From contig JAUSLB010000288.1 of NCBI GenBank assembly GCA_030646655.1, positions 1 through 6,035 of the forward strand: a DNA stretch of 6,035 nt, given 5' to 3'. Both the position numbers and the translations under genes were made by a program. The notes under the pieces were generated by a model, which was not told the DNA's origin, made no database searches, and saw only the letters and a program-made list of their open reading frames with translations. This DNA comes from Deltaproteobacteria bacterium (GTDB lineage Bacteria; Desulfobacterota; GWC2-55-46). Position 1 is the first letter of the stretch. Each line of letters opens with the position of its first letter. Below, one piece after another: positions 1 through 5,424 of this stretch.

Positions 1-437
1 GGAAGGACGTTCTGCTTGAGCAGTCGAAAGACCTCTACGAGCCGCTGGACCTGAATATCGGCGTTTGCAGGATGGTAGTGGCGGAGCCGAAGGAATTGGG
101 CGCGCACGACAACCCCCGGCACTGGACGCATATAAGGGTAGCCACAAAATACCCGAATATAACCCTAAGGCATTTTTTCAATAAAGGCATACAGGTAGAG
201 ATAATAAAGCTGTACGGCTCTATCGAGCTTGCGCCGTTGCTCGGCTTATCCGAGCGGATCGTTGACCTTGTCCAGACAGGGGAGACCTTAAAGAAGAACG
301 GGCTTGTCGAGGTCGAGGACGTGATGGATATCTCATCAAAGCTTGTCTGCAACAGGGCGAGCTTAAAGACAAAGCCTAAGAGGGTAAAGGAGCTTGTGGA
401 TAATCTAAGTAAGGCCCTTGCCCGCATGAAAAAGTAG
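1..437 (+). CDS. hisG: ATP phosphoribosyltransferase, short form, 3' portion
   Basis: This is the C-terminal part (about 145 residues) of HisG, which joins ATP and PRPP to give phosphoribosyl-ATP, the committed and feedback-controlled step of histidine synthesis in the cytoplasm. The reading frame is open from base 3; bases 1-2 are the end of a split codon, and the start lies upstream of the window. The visible protein begins KDVLLEQSKDLYEPLDL. It contains the PRPP-binding segment DLVQTGETLKKNGL and then the family ending GLVEVEDVMDISSKL and NRASLKTK. It stops soon after that, with no C-terminal ACT-like regulatory domain. It is therefore the short HisG_S type, which in known cases works with the regulatory subunit HisZ; hisZ is not in the window. 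Roughly 65 N-terminal residues are missing, judged from the usual length near 210. The stop at 435-437 lies 58 bases before the hisD start. Confidence 0.95.
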   Translation, partial: KDVLLEQSKDLYEPLDLNIGVCRMVVAEPKELGAHDNPRHWTHIRVATKYPNITLRHFFNKGIQVEIIKLYGSIELAPLLGLSERIVDLVQTGETLKKNGLVEVEDVMDISSKLVCNRASLKTKPKRVKELVDNLSKALARMKK

Positions 438-495
438 CCTCAAGGTGCGCGGTCGCTATGCCGCTCATTTAGGAAATTCCCGGTCTTTTAATCCA

Positions 496-1788
496 ATGCG
501 AATTGTCGAATCCAAGGATAAGTCTTTTGCCCAGACCCTCTCAGCCGTCCTTCAAAGGGGAGAGTCCGACACATCCACGGTCGAGGTCTCGGTAAAGGCT
601 ATACTCGACGATGTAAGGGCAAGGGGGGATAAGGCGGTCATCGAATACACCAAGAGGTTCGACCGCGTTGACGTCAAAGGGGCGCTTCAGGTAAAGGAAA
701 AGGAATTCAACTCGGCGCTAAAGGCCATACCCAAAAAAGACCTCTCGATAATCGAGCTCGCCTCAGAAAGAATCGAATCCTTCCACAAAAATCAATTACA
801 GAACTCATGGTTCATAACAGAGCCTGACGGCACGATCCTCGGCTCAAGGGTCACCCCCCTTGAGCGCGCGGGCATCTATGTGCCGGGCGGCAAGGCCGCA
901 TACCCCTCTACCGTCCTTATGAACGCAGTCCCGGCGAAGGTTGCGGGGGTAGACACGGTCGTCATGACGACCCCTCCCAATAAGGACGGGGTAAACCCCT
1001 ATGTGCTCGCGGCCGCGAAGGTTGCAGGGGTTGACAGGGTATTTAAGGCAGGCGGGGCACAGGCCATAGGCGCGCTCGCCTACGGCACGGAGTCCATCCC
1101 AAAGGTGGACAAGATTACAGGGCCGGGCAACATCTACGTGGCTACCGCGAAAAGGCTCGTATTCGGGATTGTCGATATAGACATGATAGCAGGCCCGAGC
1201 GAGATACTTATAATAAACGACGGCACAGGCGAGCCCTCTTGGATGGCGATAGACCTCCTTTCTCAGGCTGAGCACGACGAGCTCGCGTCGTCTATCCTCA
1301 TCACTACCTCAAAAAAGACGGCGAAGGCGGTTGCGGCAGAGGTGGAGAGGCTCTTAAAGAAGCTAAAGAGGCGCGGGATAGCGGGGGCGTCTATAGACAA
1401 ATACGGCCTTATAATAATAGCCGGTGACCTTAAGGAGGCCGCAGAGATATCGAACAGGATCGCCCCTGAGCACCTTGAGCTTTTCGTTGAAAGGCCTTTC
1501 GAGCTCCTCGGGCTTATAAGGAACGCTGGCGCTGTCTTCTTGGGAAAGGATACCCCGGAGGCAGCCGGGGATTATCTGGCGGGCCCGAACCACACCCTCC
1601 CCACAGGCGGCACGGCCCGGTTCTCATCCCCCCTTGGCGTATGGGATTTTATAAAGAGGACGAGCGTAATAGGGTTTTCACAAAGAGGGATAGATTCGCT
1701 TGGAAGGGATATAAAAAGGTTCGCGGAGATAGAGGGGCTCGAGGCGCACGGCAAGAGCGTTGAGGCACGCCTTAAGAGGAATAAATAG
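496..1788 (+). CDS. hisD: Histidinol dehydrogenase
   Basis: HisD is a zinc-dependent cytoplasmic enzyme that oxidises L-histidinol to L-histidine in two NAD+-dependent steps, the last of the pathway. From the ATG at 496 the protein has 430 residues, the usual family length. Hallmarks in order: AGIYVPGGKAAYPST (about 125-139), GAQAIGALAYGT (187-198), KITGPGNIYV (206-215), AGPSEILI (232-239), LLSQAEHDE (254-262), APEHLEL (323-329) and AAGDYLAGPNHTLPTGG (356-372). Residues matching the zinc ligands and catalytic pair of the E. coli enzyme are present: Q257, H260, D359 and H418, with E325 and H326. An in-frame GTG at 445 would add 17 residues (MRGRYAAHLGNSRSFNP) unlike any HisD N-terminus I know, so 496 is preferred. 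Neither start has a good Shine-Dalgarno; the nearest purine run, AGGA at 471-474, is too far from 496. The stop codon is part of a palindrome at 1788-1807. Confidence 0.97.
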   Translation: MRIVESKDKSFAQTLSAVLQRGESDTSTVEVSVKAILDDVRARGDKAVIEYTKRFDRVDVKGALQVKEKEFNSALKAIPKKDLSIIELASERIESFHKNQLQNSWFITEPDGTILGSRVTPLERAGIYVPGGKAAYPSTVLMNAVPAKVAGVDTVVMTTPPNKDGVNPYVLAAAKVAGVDRVFKAGGAQAIGALAYGTESIPKVDKITGPGNIYVATAKRLVFGIVDIDMIAGPSEILIINDGTGEPSWMAIDLLSQAEHDELASSILITTSKKTAKAVAAEVERLLKKLKRRGIAGASIDKYGLIIIAGDLKEAAEISNRIAPEHLELFVERPFELLGLIRNAGAVFLGKDTPEAAGDYLAGPNHTLPTGGTARFSSPLGVWDFIKRTSVIGFSQRGIDSLGRDIKRFAEIEGLEAHGKSVEARLKRNK

Positions 1789-1807
1789 GCAAGGCTGAGG
1801 CCTTGCC
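1788..1807. repeat. Perfect palindrome on the hisD stop codon
   Basis: The arms GGCAAGGC (1788-1795) and GCCTTGCC (1800-1807) pair perfectly over 8 bp around the loop TGAG. The first base of the left arm is the last base of the hisD TAG stop. The sequence after it, CTACAA, continues a form (a G+C-rich palindrome ending in CCCTACAA) that I associate with dispersed palindromic repeats in environmental bacterial genomes; that association is from memory and unverified. There is no T tract, so a Rho-independent terminator is unlikely, and hisB follows only 16 bases later. It could modestly affect mRNA stability or the ratio of hisD to hisB expression. Confidence 0.7.
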
Positions 1808-1823
1808 CTACAAATGAGGCCAT

Positions 1824-2453
1824 ATGGCGCGTAAGTCTAAGGTATCAAGGAAGACTAAGGAGACGGATATTGCCGTTGAGCTGAACCTCGACGGGAGCGG
1901 CAAGGGCGATATAAAGACCCCCATACCGTTCTTCGACCACATGCTTGCGAATTTTTCGAAGCACGGCCTTTTTGACCTTAAAGTCAGGGCAAAGGGGGAT
2001 GTGGAGGTCGATTTTCACCATACTATCGAGGACGTGGGGCTCGCTATCGGAGAGGCTTTTAAGAAGGCCCTTAAAAATAACTCAGGGATAAAGAGGTGCG
2101 GAAGCGCGGATTTTCCCATGATGGATTCGTTGGCCTCGGTTATTTGCGATATCAGCAACCGCCCTTACTTTAAGTTCAATACCACGAAAGACTCTTTCGC
2201 CGTATCTAAAAAGATGGTCTCTGCCATGATAGACGGCAAGATGGTCGATGCGTTCGATATGGGGCTTTTGCAGGAGTTCCTAAAGGCCTTCTCGAACAGC
2301 CTCGGGGCGGATCTTCATGTGACGCTCCATTACGGCATGGACATCCACCACTCGATAGAGTCTGTCTTTAAGGCCTTGGGCAGGGCGCTTTGCGCGGCGG
2401 TTACGAAAGACGCAAGGATTAAGGGCGTGATGTCAACGAAGGGGAAGCTGTAG
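1824..2453 (+). CDS. hisB: Imidazoleglycerol-phosphate dehydratase
   Basis: This stand-alone HisB dehydratase (no fused phosphatase domain) converts imidazole glycerol phosphate to imidazole acetol phosphate, a manganese-dependent reaction. The 209-residue protein shows RKTKETDI (9-16), LNLDGSG (20-26), PFFDHML (35-41), HHTIED (65-70), LHVTLHYG (164-171), HHSIESVFKALGRAL (175-189) and the C-terminal STKG (204-207). The two HHxxE metal motifs (H65/H66/E69 and H175/H176/E179) are intact. Oddities: the usual PMDE/PMDD is PMMD (98-101), the usual SGRP is SNRP (111-114), FDTEL is replaced by FDMGL (144-148), and the stretch between RPYFKF and FD (119-143) is about a dozen residues longer than I expect. 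The start ATG at 1824 is preceded by GAGG at 1816-1819 with a short 4-base spacing. It is in an operon with hisD upstream and hisH 18 bases downstream. Confidence 0.95.
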   Translation: MARKSKVSRKTKETDIAVELNLDGSGKGDIKTPIPFFDHMLANFSKHGLFDLKVRAKGDVEVDFHHTIEDVGLAIGEAFKKALKNNSGIKRCGSADFPMMDSLASVICDISNRPYFKFNTTKDSFAVSKKMVSAMIDGKMVDAFDMGLLQEFLKAFSNSLGADLHVTLHYGMDIHHSIESVFKALGRALCAAVTKDARIKGVMSTKGKL

Positions 2454-2471
2454 CAGGCATTTTGAATCAAT

Positions 2472-3077
2472 ATGATAGCTGTCATCGACTACGATATGGG
2501 CAACTTGAGGAGCGTCACAAAGGCCTTAGAGAAGGTCGGCGCAAAGGCTGCGGTCACACGCGACCCGAAGGTGATAAACGGCGCGAGCCATATAGTGCTG
2601 CCCGGGGTCGGCGCGTTCAAGGACTGCATGAGGAACCTGAATGACTACGGCCTCATCGAGCCGATCCTAAAATCAATAGAGGCCGGCAAGCCTTTTCTGG
2701 GGATATGCCTCGGCTTACAGCTCCTTTTTGAGGAATCGACGGAGTTCGGGCTTTATCGCGGGCTCGGGGTCATCAAAGGCAATGTCGTCCGCTTCCCTGA
2801 AAGCGACCTCAAGGTCCCGCACATGGGCTGGAATAATGTGAAGGCGCACAAGGGCTCGGCGCTGCTAAAAGGGCTGCCTGAAAGCCCGTTCTTCTACTTT
2901 GTGCACTCCTATTACGCCGTGCCTGAGGATAAGGGCGTGAACCTTACCACAACAGACTACGGGATAGAGTTCACGAGCAGCATCGAGAAGGACAACATCA
3001 TGGCATGCCAGTTCCACCCTGAGAAGAGCCAGAAGGCGGGGCTTAAGGTATTGAAGAACTTTAGCGAGTTAAGCTGA
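2472..3077 (+). CDS. hisH: Imidazole glycerol phosphate synthase, glutaminase subunit
   Basis: HisH is the class I glutamine amidotransferase half of IGP synthase. It hydrolyses glutamine and passes ammonia to HisF. The 201-residue protein opens MIAVIDYDMGNLRSV and has the oxyanion/PGVGAF region LPGVGAFKDCM (43-53). The nucleophile elbow is GICLGLQLLFE (77-87) with C79, and the catalytic His and Glu lie in QFHPEKSQ (180-187) as H182 and E184. YFVHSYY (142-148) is also typical. The length is normal. The ATG at 2472 is the only sensible start, because an in-frame TGA lies at 2463-2465; there is no clear Shine-Dalgarno before it, so translation may depend on coupling with hisB, whose stop is 18 bases upstream. 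The partner gene hisF is not adjacent: hisA lies between. The stop codon is followed at once by the hairpin at 3078-3109. Confidence 0.97.
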   Translation: MIAVIDYDMGNLRSVTKALEKVGAKAAVTRDPKVINGASHIVLPGVGAFKDCMRNLNDYGLIEPILKSIEAGKPFLGICLGLQLLFEESTEFGLYRGLGVIKGNVVRFPESDLKVPHMGWNNVKAHKGSALLKGLPESPFFYFVHSYYAVPEDKGVNLTTTDYGIEFTSSIEKDNIMACQFHPEKSQKAGLKVLKNFSELS

Positions 3078-3115
3078 TTAGCAGGTAGCGTTTTTCCGCA
3101 ACCTGCTAACTTTTT
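3078..3115 (+). terminator. Hairpin plus T run after hisH, a member of a repeat family
   Basis: The arms TTAGCAGGTAGCG (3078-3090) and CGCAACCTGCTAA (3097-3109) form 12 base pairs with a single A/A mismatch around a TTTTTC loop. C3110 and TTTTT (3111-3115) follow, so in the + direction it has the form of an intrinsic terminator. It begins on the base after the hisH TGA. Because hisA and hisF follow and must be expressed, it may be leaky, an attenuator, or simply a repeat without termination activity. Bases 3083-3107 match the reverse complement of 5126-5150 at 23 of 25 positions, and the right arm resembles 5267-5286, so I treat it as a copy of a dispersed palindromic repeat. Confidence 0.6.
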
Positions 3116-3147
3116 AAAAGGGATTTTCTTAAGATTAGTTTTTTATT

Positions 3148-3161
3148 AAGGGGCAATTTTG
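3148..3161 (+). promoter_or_regulatory. Shine-Dalgarno and TTG start of hisA
   Basis: AAGGGG at 3148-3153 sits 5 bases before a TTG at 3159-3161. The next codons give LIIPAID, the normal HisA N-terminus (MLIIPAID when the TTG is read as initiator Met), and no ATG or GTG lies close by in frame. The ribosome binding site therefore supports a TTG start. Confidence 0.8.
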
Positions 3162-3881
3162 TTAATCATCCCGGCTATAGATATAAAAGACAGAAGGTGC
3201 GTCCGCCTCACTCAGGGCAGGATGGACGCGGAGACGGTCTATTCAAATGACCCTAAAGAGGTCGCCCTCAAATGGCAATCCCTCGGCGCGAAGCTCATCC
3301 ACCTCGTTGACCTAAACGGCGCTATCGAGGGGAGCGCCAAGAACTTCGATGTGATAAAGGGGATAATCGAAGTCATAAAAGTCCCTGTCCAGATAGGCGG
3401 TGGAATAAGGGATGAAAGGACGGCTGAAAAATACCTTTCCCTTCCCGGCGTAAAGAGGATAATAATCGGCACAGCCGCGTACGAGGACCCTGAGTTCCTT
3501 AAAGGCCTCACCCGGAAATACCCGGGCAGGATCGCGGTCGGGATTGACGCTAAGGACGGCCATGTGGCGATAAAGGGCTGGGTGACGGTTACGGACGACA
3601 GCGCCATCGACCTCGCCAGAAGGCTTGAGGGAGCAGGGGTCTCCTCGATAATCTATACCGATATCTCAAGGGACGGGATGCTTAAGGGGCCGAATGTAGA
3701 GGCTACAAAAGAGATAGCGGACAGCGTCTCCATACCTGTTATAGCATCGGGCGGGATTTCCTCGAAAAAGGATATAGGATCATATAAAGGCGTAAAGATA
3801 GAAGGCATCATTATCGGCAAGGCCCTTTATTCAGGGGATCTGGACTTAAAAGAGGCCATAGAGGCGGCAGCTTCGCAATAA
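3159..3881 (+). CDS. hisA: ProFAR isomerase (phosphoribosylformimino-AICAR-P isomerase)
   Basis: HisA is a (beta/alpha)8-barrel enzyme that opens the ribose of ProFAR by an Amadori rearrangement to give PRFAR, the substrate of HisH/HisF. The 240-residue protein starts MLIIPAIDIKDRRCVRL, with catalytic Asp at D8. It continues with HLVDLNGAIEG (48-58), the first phosphate-binding half QIGGGIR (78-84) and GIDAKDGHVAIKGW (128-141), where D130 is the second catalytic Asp. YTDISRDGMLKGPN (166-179) and the second phosphate loop IASGGISS (195-202) follow, with IIIGKALY (217-224) near the end. The length is normal. It uses a TTG start with a good AAGGGG ribosome binding site. The 81-base gap after hisH, the largest inside the his operon, holds a terminator-like repeat hairpin. 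hisF starts 18 bases downstream. Confidence 0.96.
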   Translation: MLIIPAIDIKDRRCVRLTQGRMDAETVYSNDPKEVALKWQSLGAKLIHLVDLNGAIEGSAKNFDVIKGIIEVIKVPVQIGGGIRDERTAEKYLSLPGVKRIIIGTAAYEDPEFLKGLTRKYPGRIAVGIDAKDGHVAIKGWVTVTDDSAIDLARRLEGAGVSSIIYTDISRDGMLKGPNVEATKEIADSVSIPVIASGGISSKKDIGSYKGVKIEGIIIGKALYSGDLDLKEAIEAAASQ

Positions 3882-3899
3882 CACAGGCTATTTATTTTC

Positions 3900-4676
3900 A
3901 TGCTCACCAAAAGGATAATACCGTGCCTTGATGTAAAGGACGGGCGCGTCGTAAAGGGCGTAAGCTTCGTAGGGCTCCGTGACGCTGGCGACCCGGTCGA
4001 CGCGGCAAAGGCCTATGAGGGGCAGGGGGCTGACGAGCTCGTGTTCCTCGATATCACGGCCTCGCACGAGAAGAGAAGGACTATCCTCGATGTGGTAGAG
4101 AAGACCGCGGGAGAGGTCTTTATGCCGCTTACCGTAGGCGGCGGGATAAGGACGCTCGACGATATAAAAGAGCTTCTAAGGGCAGGCACGGACAAGGTCT
4201 CCATAAATACCTCCGCCGTGGAAGACCCTGACTTCGTAAGGAGGGCCTCGGAGCGGTTCGGCAGCCAGTGCATTGTGGTAGCTATCGACGCAAAGCGCAG
4301 GCAAAATGGGGCTGGCTGGGAGGTCTTCACCCACGGGGGAAGAAGGCCGAGGGGGCTTGACGCTGTCGAATGGGCGAAAAGGGTCGAGTTCCTCGGCGCG
4401 GGAGAGATACTTTTAACGAGCATGGACAAGGACGGCACAAAGGACGGCTACGACATAGAGCTGACGAAGGCTGTCGCGCTCGGCACAACGATACCTGTAA
4501 TAGCCTCGGGCGGGGCAGGGACGCTTGAGCACCTCTACGAGGCGTTTACGGAAGGGCACGCCGACGCGGCGCTCGCGGCGTCGATATTTCACTTCGGGGT
4601 ATATACGATACCGGAGGCTAAGGAGTACTTAAGCAAAAGGGGGATCAGGATAAGGCCTCCTGATGCGGCCCCATGA
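3900..4676 (+). CDS. hisF: Imidazole glycerol phosphate synthase, cyclase subunit
   Basis: HisF is a (beta/alpha)8 barrel that uses ammonia from HisH to turn PRFAR into imidazole glycerol phosphate and AICAR. The 258-residue protein opens [21 protein letters not shown], with catalytic D11. The second catalytic Asp, D130, is in VVAIDAKR (126-133). It has the phosphate loops TVGGGIR (78-84) and IASGGAG (201-207), [15 protein letters not shown] (171-185) and ASIFHFG (227-233). R5, E46, K99 and E169 correspond to the residues that form the gate of the ammonia channel in characterised HisF, so an active HisH/HisF complex is expected. No strong Shine-Dalgarno precedes the ATG at 3900. The stop TGA (4674-4676) overlaps the start of the next gene as ATGA, so the two are probably translationally coupled. 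Confidence 0.97.
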   Translation: MLTKRIIPCLDVKDGRVVKGVSFVGLRDAGDPVDAAKAYEGQGADELVFLDITASHEKRRTILDVVEKTAGEVFMPLTVGGGIRTLDDIKELLRAGTDKVSINTSAVEDPDFVRRASERFGSQCIVVAIDAKRRQNGAGWEVFTHGGRRPRGLDAVEWAKRVEFLGAGEILLTSMDKDGTKDGYDIELTKAVALGTTIPVIASGGAGTLEHLYEAFTEGHADAALAASIFHFGVYTIPEAKEYLSKRGIRIRPPDAAP

Positions 4677-5155
4677 AAAACAGGGGCGGGGGTTTCCTTA
4701 AGTTCATAATCGGCTATAAGACCTTCTTGGGTATTATCGAGTTAATACTCTCGGTCAGTTTTTTCAGATACTTTGACAGCGACATGGAGGCCGTATTCAC
4801 CAAGCTCGCGCTCAATTTAAACCTCAACACAGAGAACCAGATCGTAAGCTCGGCGATAAAACAGGCCGGGATGGTCCAGAACAGCACCCTTTTCGGCATA
4901 ACCTGCGTAATATTCATATTCGGGGTATTTAGTCTTATAGAGGCGTACGGGCTTCATCAAAGGCAACGGTGGGCCGAGTGGCTTACCGTAATAGCCACGG
5001 GGCTCCTGATACCTTACGAGCTTTACGAGGCGCTCCACAATTTTACCGTATTTAAGCTCGTCATACTCGTAATAAATATCGTGATAGTATATTACCTCGC
5101 CAGGCATAAAGAGCTATTTAAGTCCAACAGGTTGCGGAAAAACGCAACCTATTAG
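4673..5155 (+). CDS. DUF2127-type small integral membrane protein
   Basis: This is a 160-residue membrane protein of unknown function. Hydrophobic segments lie at about 10-31, 72-93, 100-120 and 125-143, suggesting four membrane spans with a longer polar loop at 35-70. The pattern of [11 protein letters not shown] near the N-terminus, [19 protein letters not shown] (88-106), then IPYELYEAL (113-121), is what I know from the DUF2127 family; the assignment is from memory. Its ATG overlaps the hisF stop (ATGA), so it is expressed with the his operon. It occupies the slot where hisI or hisIE often follows hisF. Nothing in it resembles HisI or HisE, and a link to histidine (for example transport) would be a guess. 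The last ten residues, [10 protein letters not shown], and the stop codon are encoded largely by a palindromic repeat (5126-5150) and the next palindrome, so the original C-terminus may have been replaced. Confidence 0.8.
   Translation: MKNRGGGFLKFIIGYKTFLGIIELILSVSFFRYFDSDMEAVFTKLALNLNLNTENQIVSSAIKQAGMVQNSTLFGITCVIFIFGVFSLIEAYGLHQRQRWAEWLTVIATGLLIPYELYEALHNFTVFKLVILVINIVIVYYLARHKELFKSNRLRKNATY
5126..5150 (-). repeat. Palindromic repeat, family copy 2, inside the membrane protein gene end
   Basis: The arms AGGTTGCG (5129-5136) and CGCAACCT (5143-5150) pair perfectly around the loop GAAAAA. The reverse complement of 5126-5150 matches 3083-3107 at 23 of 25 positions, so this copy is inverted relative to the one after hisH. 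It lies within the coding sequence of the DUF2127-type gene, in its last codons. Confidence 0.75.
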
Positions 5156-5180
5156 GCAATCCATGGAAGGATTGCCTAAT
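5151..5180. repeat. 12-bp perfect palindrome
   Basis: ATTAGGCAATCC (5151-5162) pairs perfectly with GGATTGCCTAAT (5169-5180) around a six-base loop, ATGGAA. The left arm contains the TAG stop of the upstream gene (5153-5155). No T tract follows, so it is not a classic intrinsic terminator, although such a stem could act with other factors at the end of the his transcript. Confidence 0.7.
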
Positions 5181-5207
5181 TGCGAGACTGAAAAAAGTCG
5201 AGCAATT
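5178..5207. repeat. Two-part hairpin with symmetric GA/GA internal loop
   Basis: AATTGC (5178-5183) pairs with GCAATT (5202-5207), and inside it GACT (5186-5189) pairs with AGTC (5196-5199) around GAAAAA. The two stems are separated by GA on each strand (5184-5185 and 5200-5201), a tandem G-A arrangement that is stable in RNA. It shares three bases with the preceding palindrome, so the two structures compete or stack. Confidence 0.5.
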
Positions 5208-5212
5208 TGTAA

Positions 5213-5241
5213 GATTTGGACGGATTCACTCCGGCCAAATC
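5213..5241. repeat. Short palindrome GATTTGG...CCAAATC
   Basis: GATTTGG (5213-5219) pairs with CCAAATC (5235-5241). One A/G mismatch follows, then CGG (5221-5223) with CCG (5231-5233) around ATTCACT. It directly abuts the next, longer palindrome at 5242, continuing an unbroken series of hairpins. Confidence 0.5.
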
Positions 5242-5286
5242 GTTGCTGAAAAAGTCCAGGACGGACTTTTTCAGCAACCTGCTTAA
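5242..5286 (+). repeat. Palindromic repeat, family copy 3, 16-bp perfect stem
   Basis: GTTGCTGAAAAAGTCC (5242-5257) pairs perfectly with GGACTTTTTCAGCAAC (5263-5278) around the five-base loop AGGAC. The right side, TTTTTCAGCAACCTGCT from 5267, matches TTTTTCCGCAACCTGCT from 3091 at 16 of 17 positions, and TAA at 5284-5286 resembles the AA end of copy 1. The stem is longer than in copies 1 and 2, suggesting a subtype with the same terminal sequence. It is the strongest hairpin in the intergenic region. Confidence 0.75.
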
Positions 5287-5387
5287 GTCCGCCCGAAATA
5301 GCGAGATTGCTTAGAAATTCCAGCCTCTTACATTCTTCCACCCCATGCCGGATGAGGTTTTTCTCTTGTCCCCTCCCATAAAAAATC

Positions 5388-5418
5388 TTGATTTAATCTC
5401 ACCGAAATAGTATATAAT
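5388..5418 (+). promoter_or_regulatory. Likely housekeeping sigma-factor promoter for rpsF-rpsR
   Basis: TTGATT (5388-5393) is a fair -35 box. A consensus -10 TATAAT is at 5413-5418 with a 19-base spacer; the overlapping TATATA at 5411-5416 would give the ideal 17. An A at 5425 is a plausible transcription start. It lies after the palindrome cluster and before the leader, as expected for an independent ribosomal protein operon. Confidence 0.65.
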
Positions 5419-5424
5419 CTTTTT

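Noticed and set aside
445..495. GTG start for hisD at 445
   Set aside because: It would add 17 non-homologous residues; 430 residues from 496 match the family length and N-terminus.
844..1275. Long minus-strand open frame inside hisD
   Set aside because: It is antisense to strongly conserved HisD sequence, has no ribosome site and its translation resembles no protein; it is a by-product of codon usage. The same holds for the other minus-strand frames at 35-427, 1363-1593, 3239-3607, 4013-4438 and 4817-5107.
2462..2644. Sixty-codon plus-strand frame at the start of hisH
   Set aside because: It is out of frame with hisH and lies within its conserved N-terminus; low-complexity translation and no family resemblance.
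3110..3158. Internal promoter before hisA
   Set aside because: The A+T-rich stretch has no convincing paired -35 and -10 boxes.
5151..5190. Classic Rho-independent terminator for the his operon
   Set aside because: The 12-bp stem is strong, but it is followed by TGCGAGACTG rather than a T tract, so I list it only as a palindrome.
5126..5286. CRISPR array
   Set aside because: The palindromes differ from each other in sequence and spacing; there are no regular direct repeats with unique spacers.
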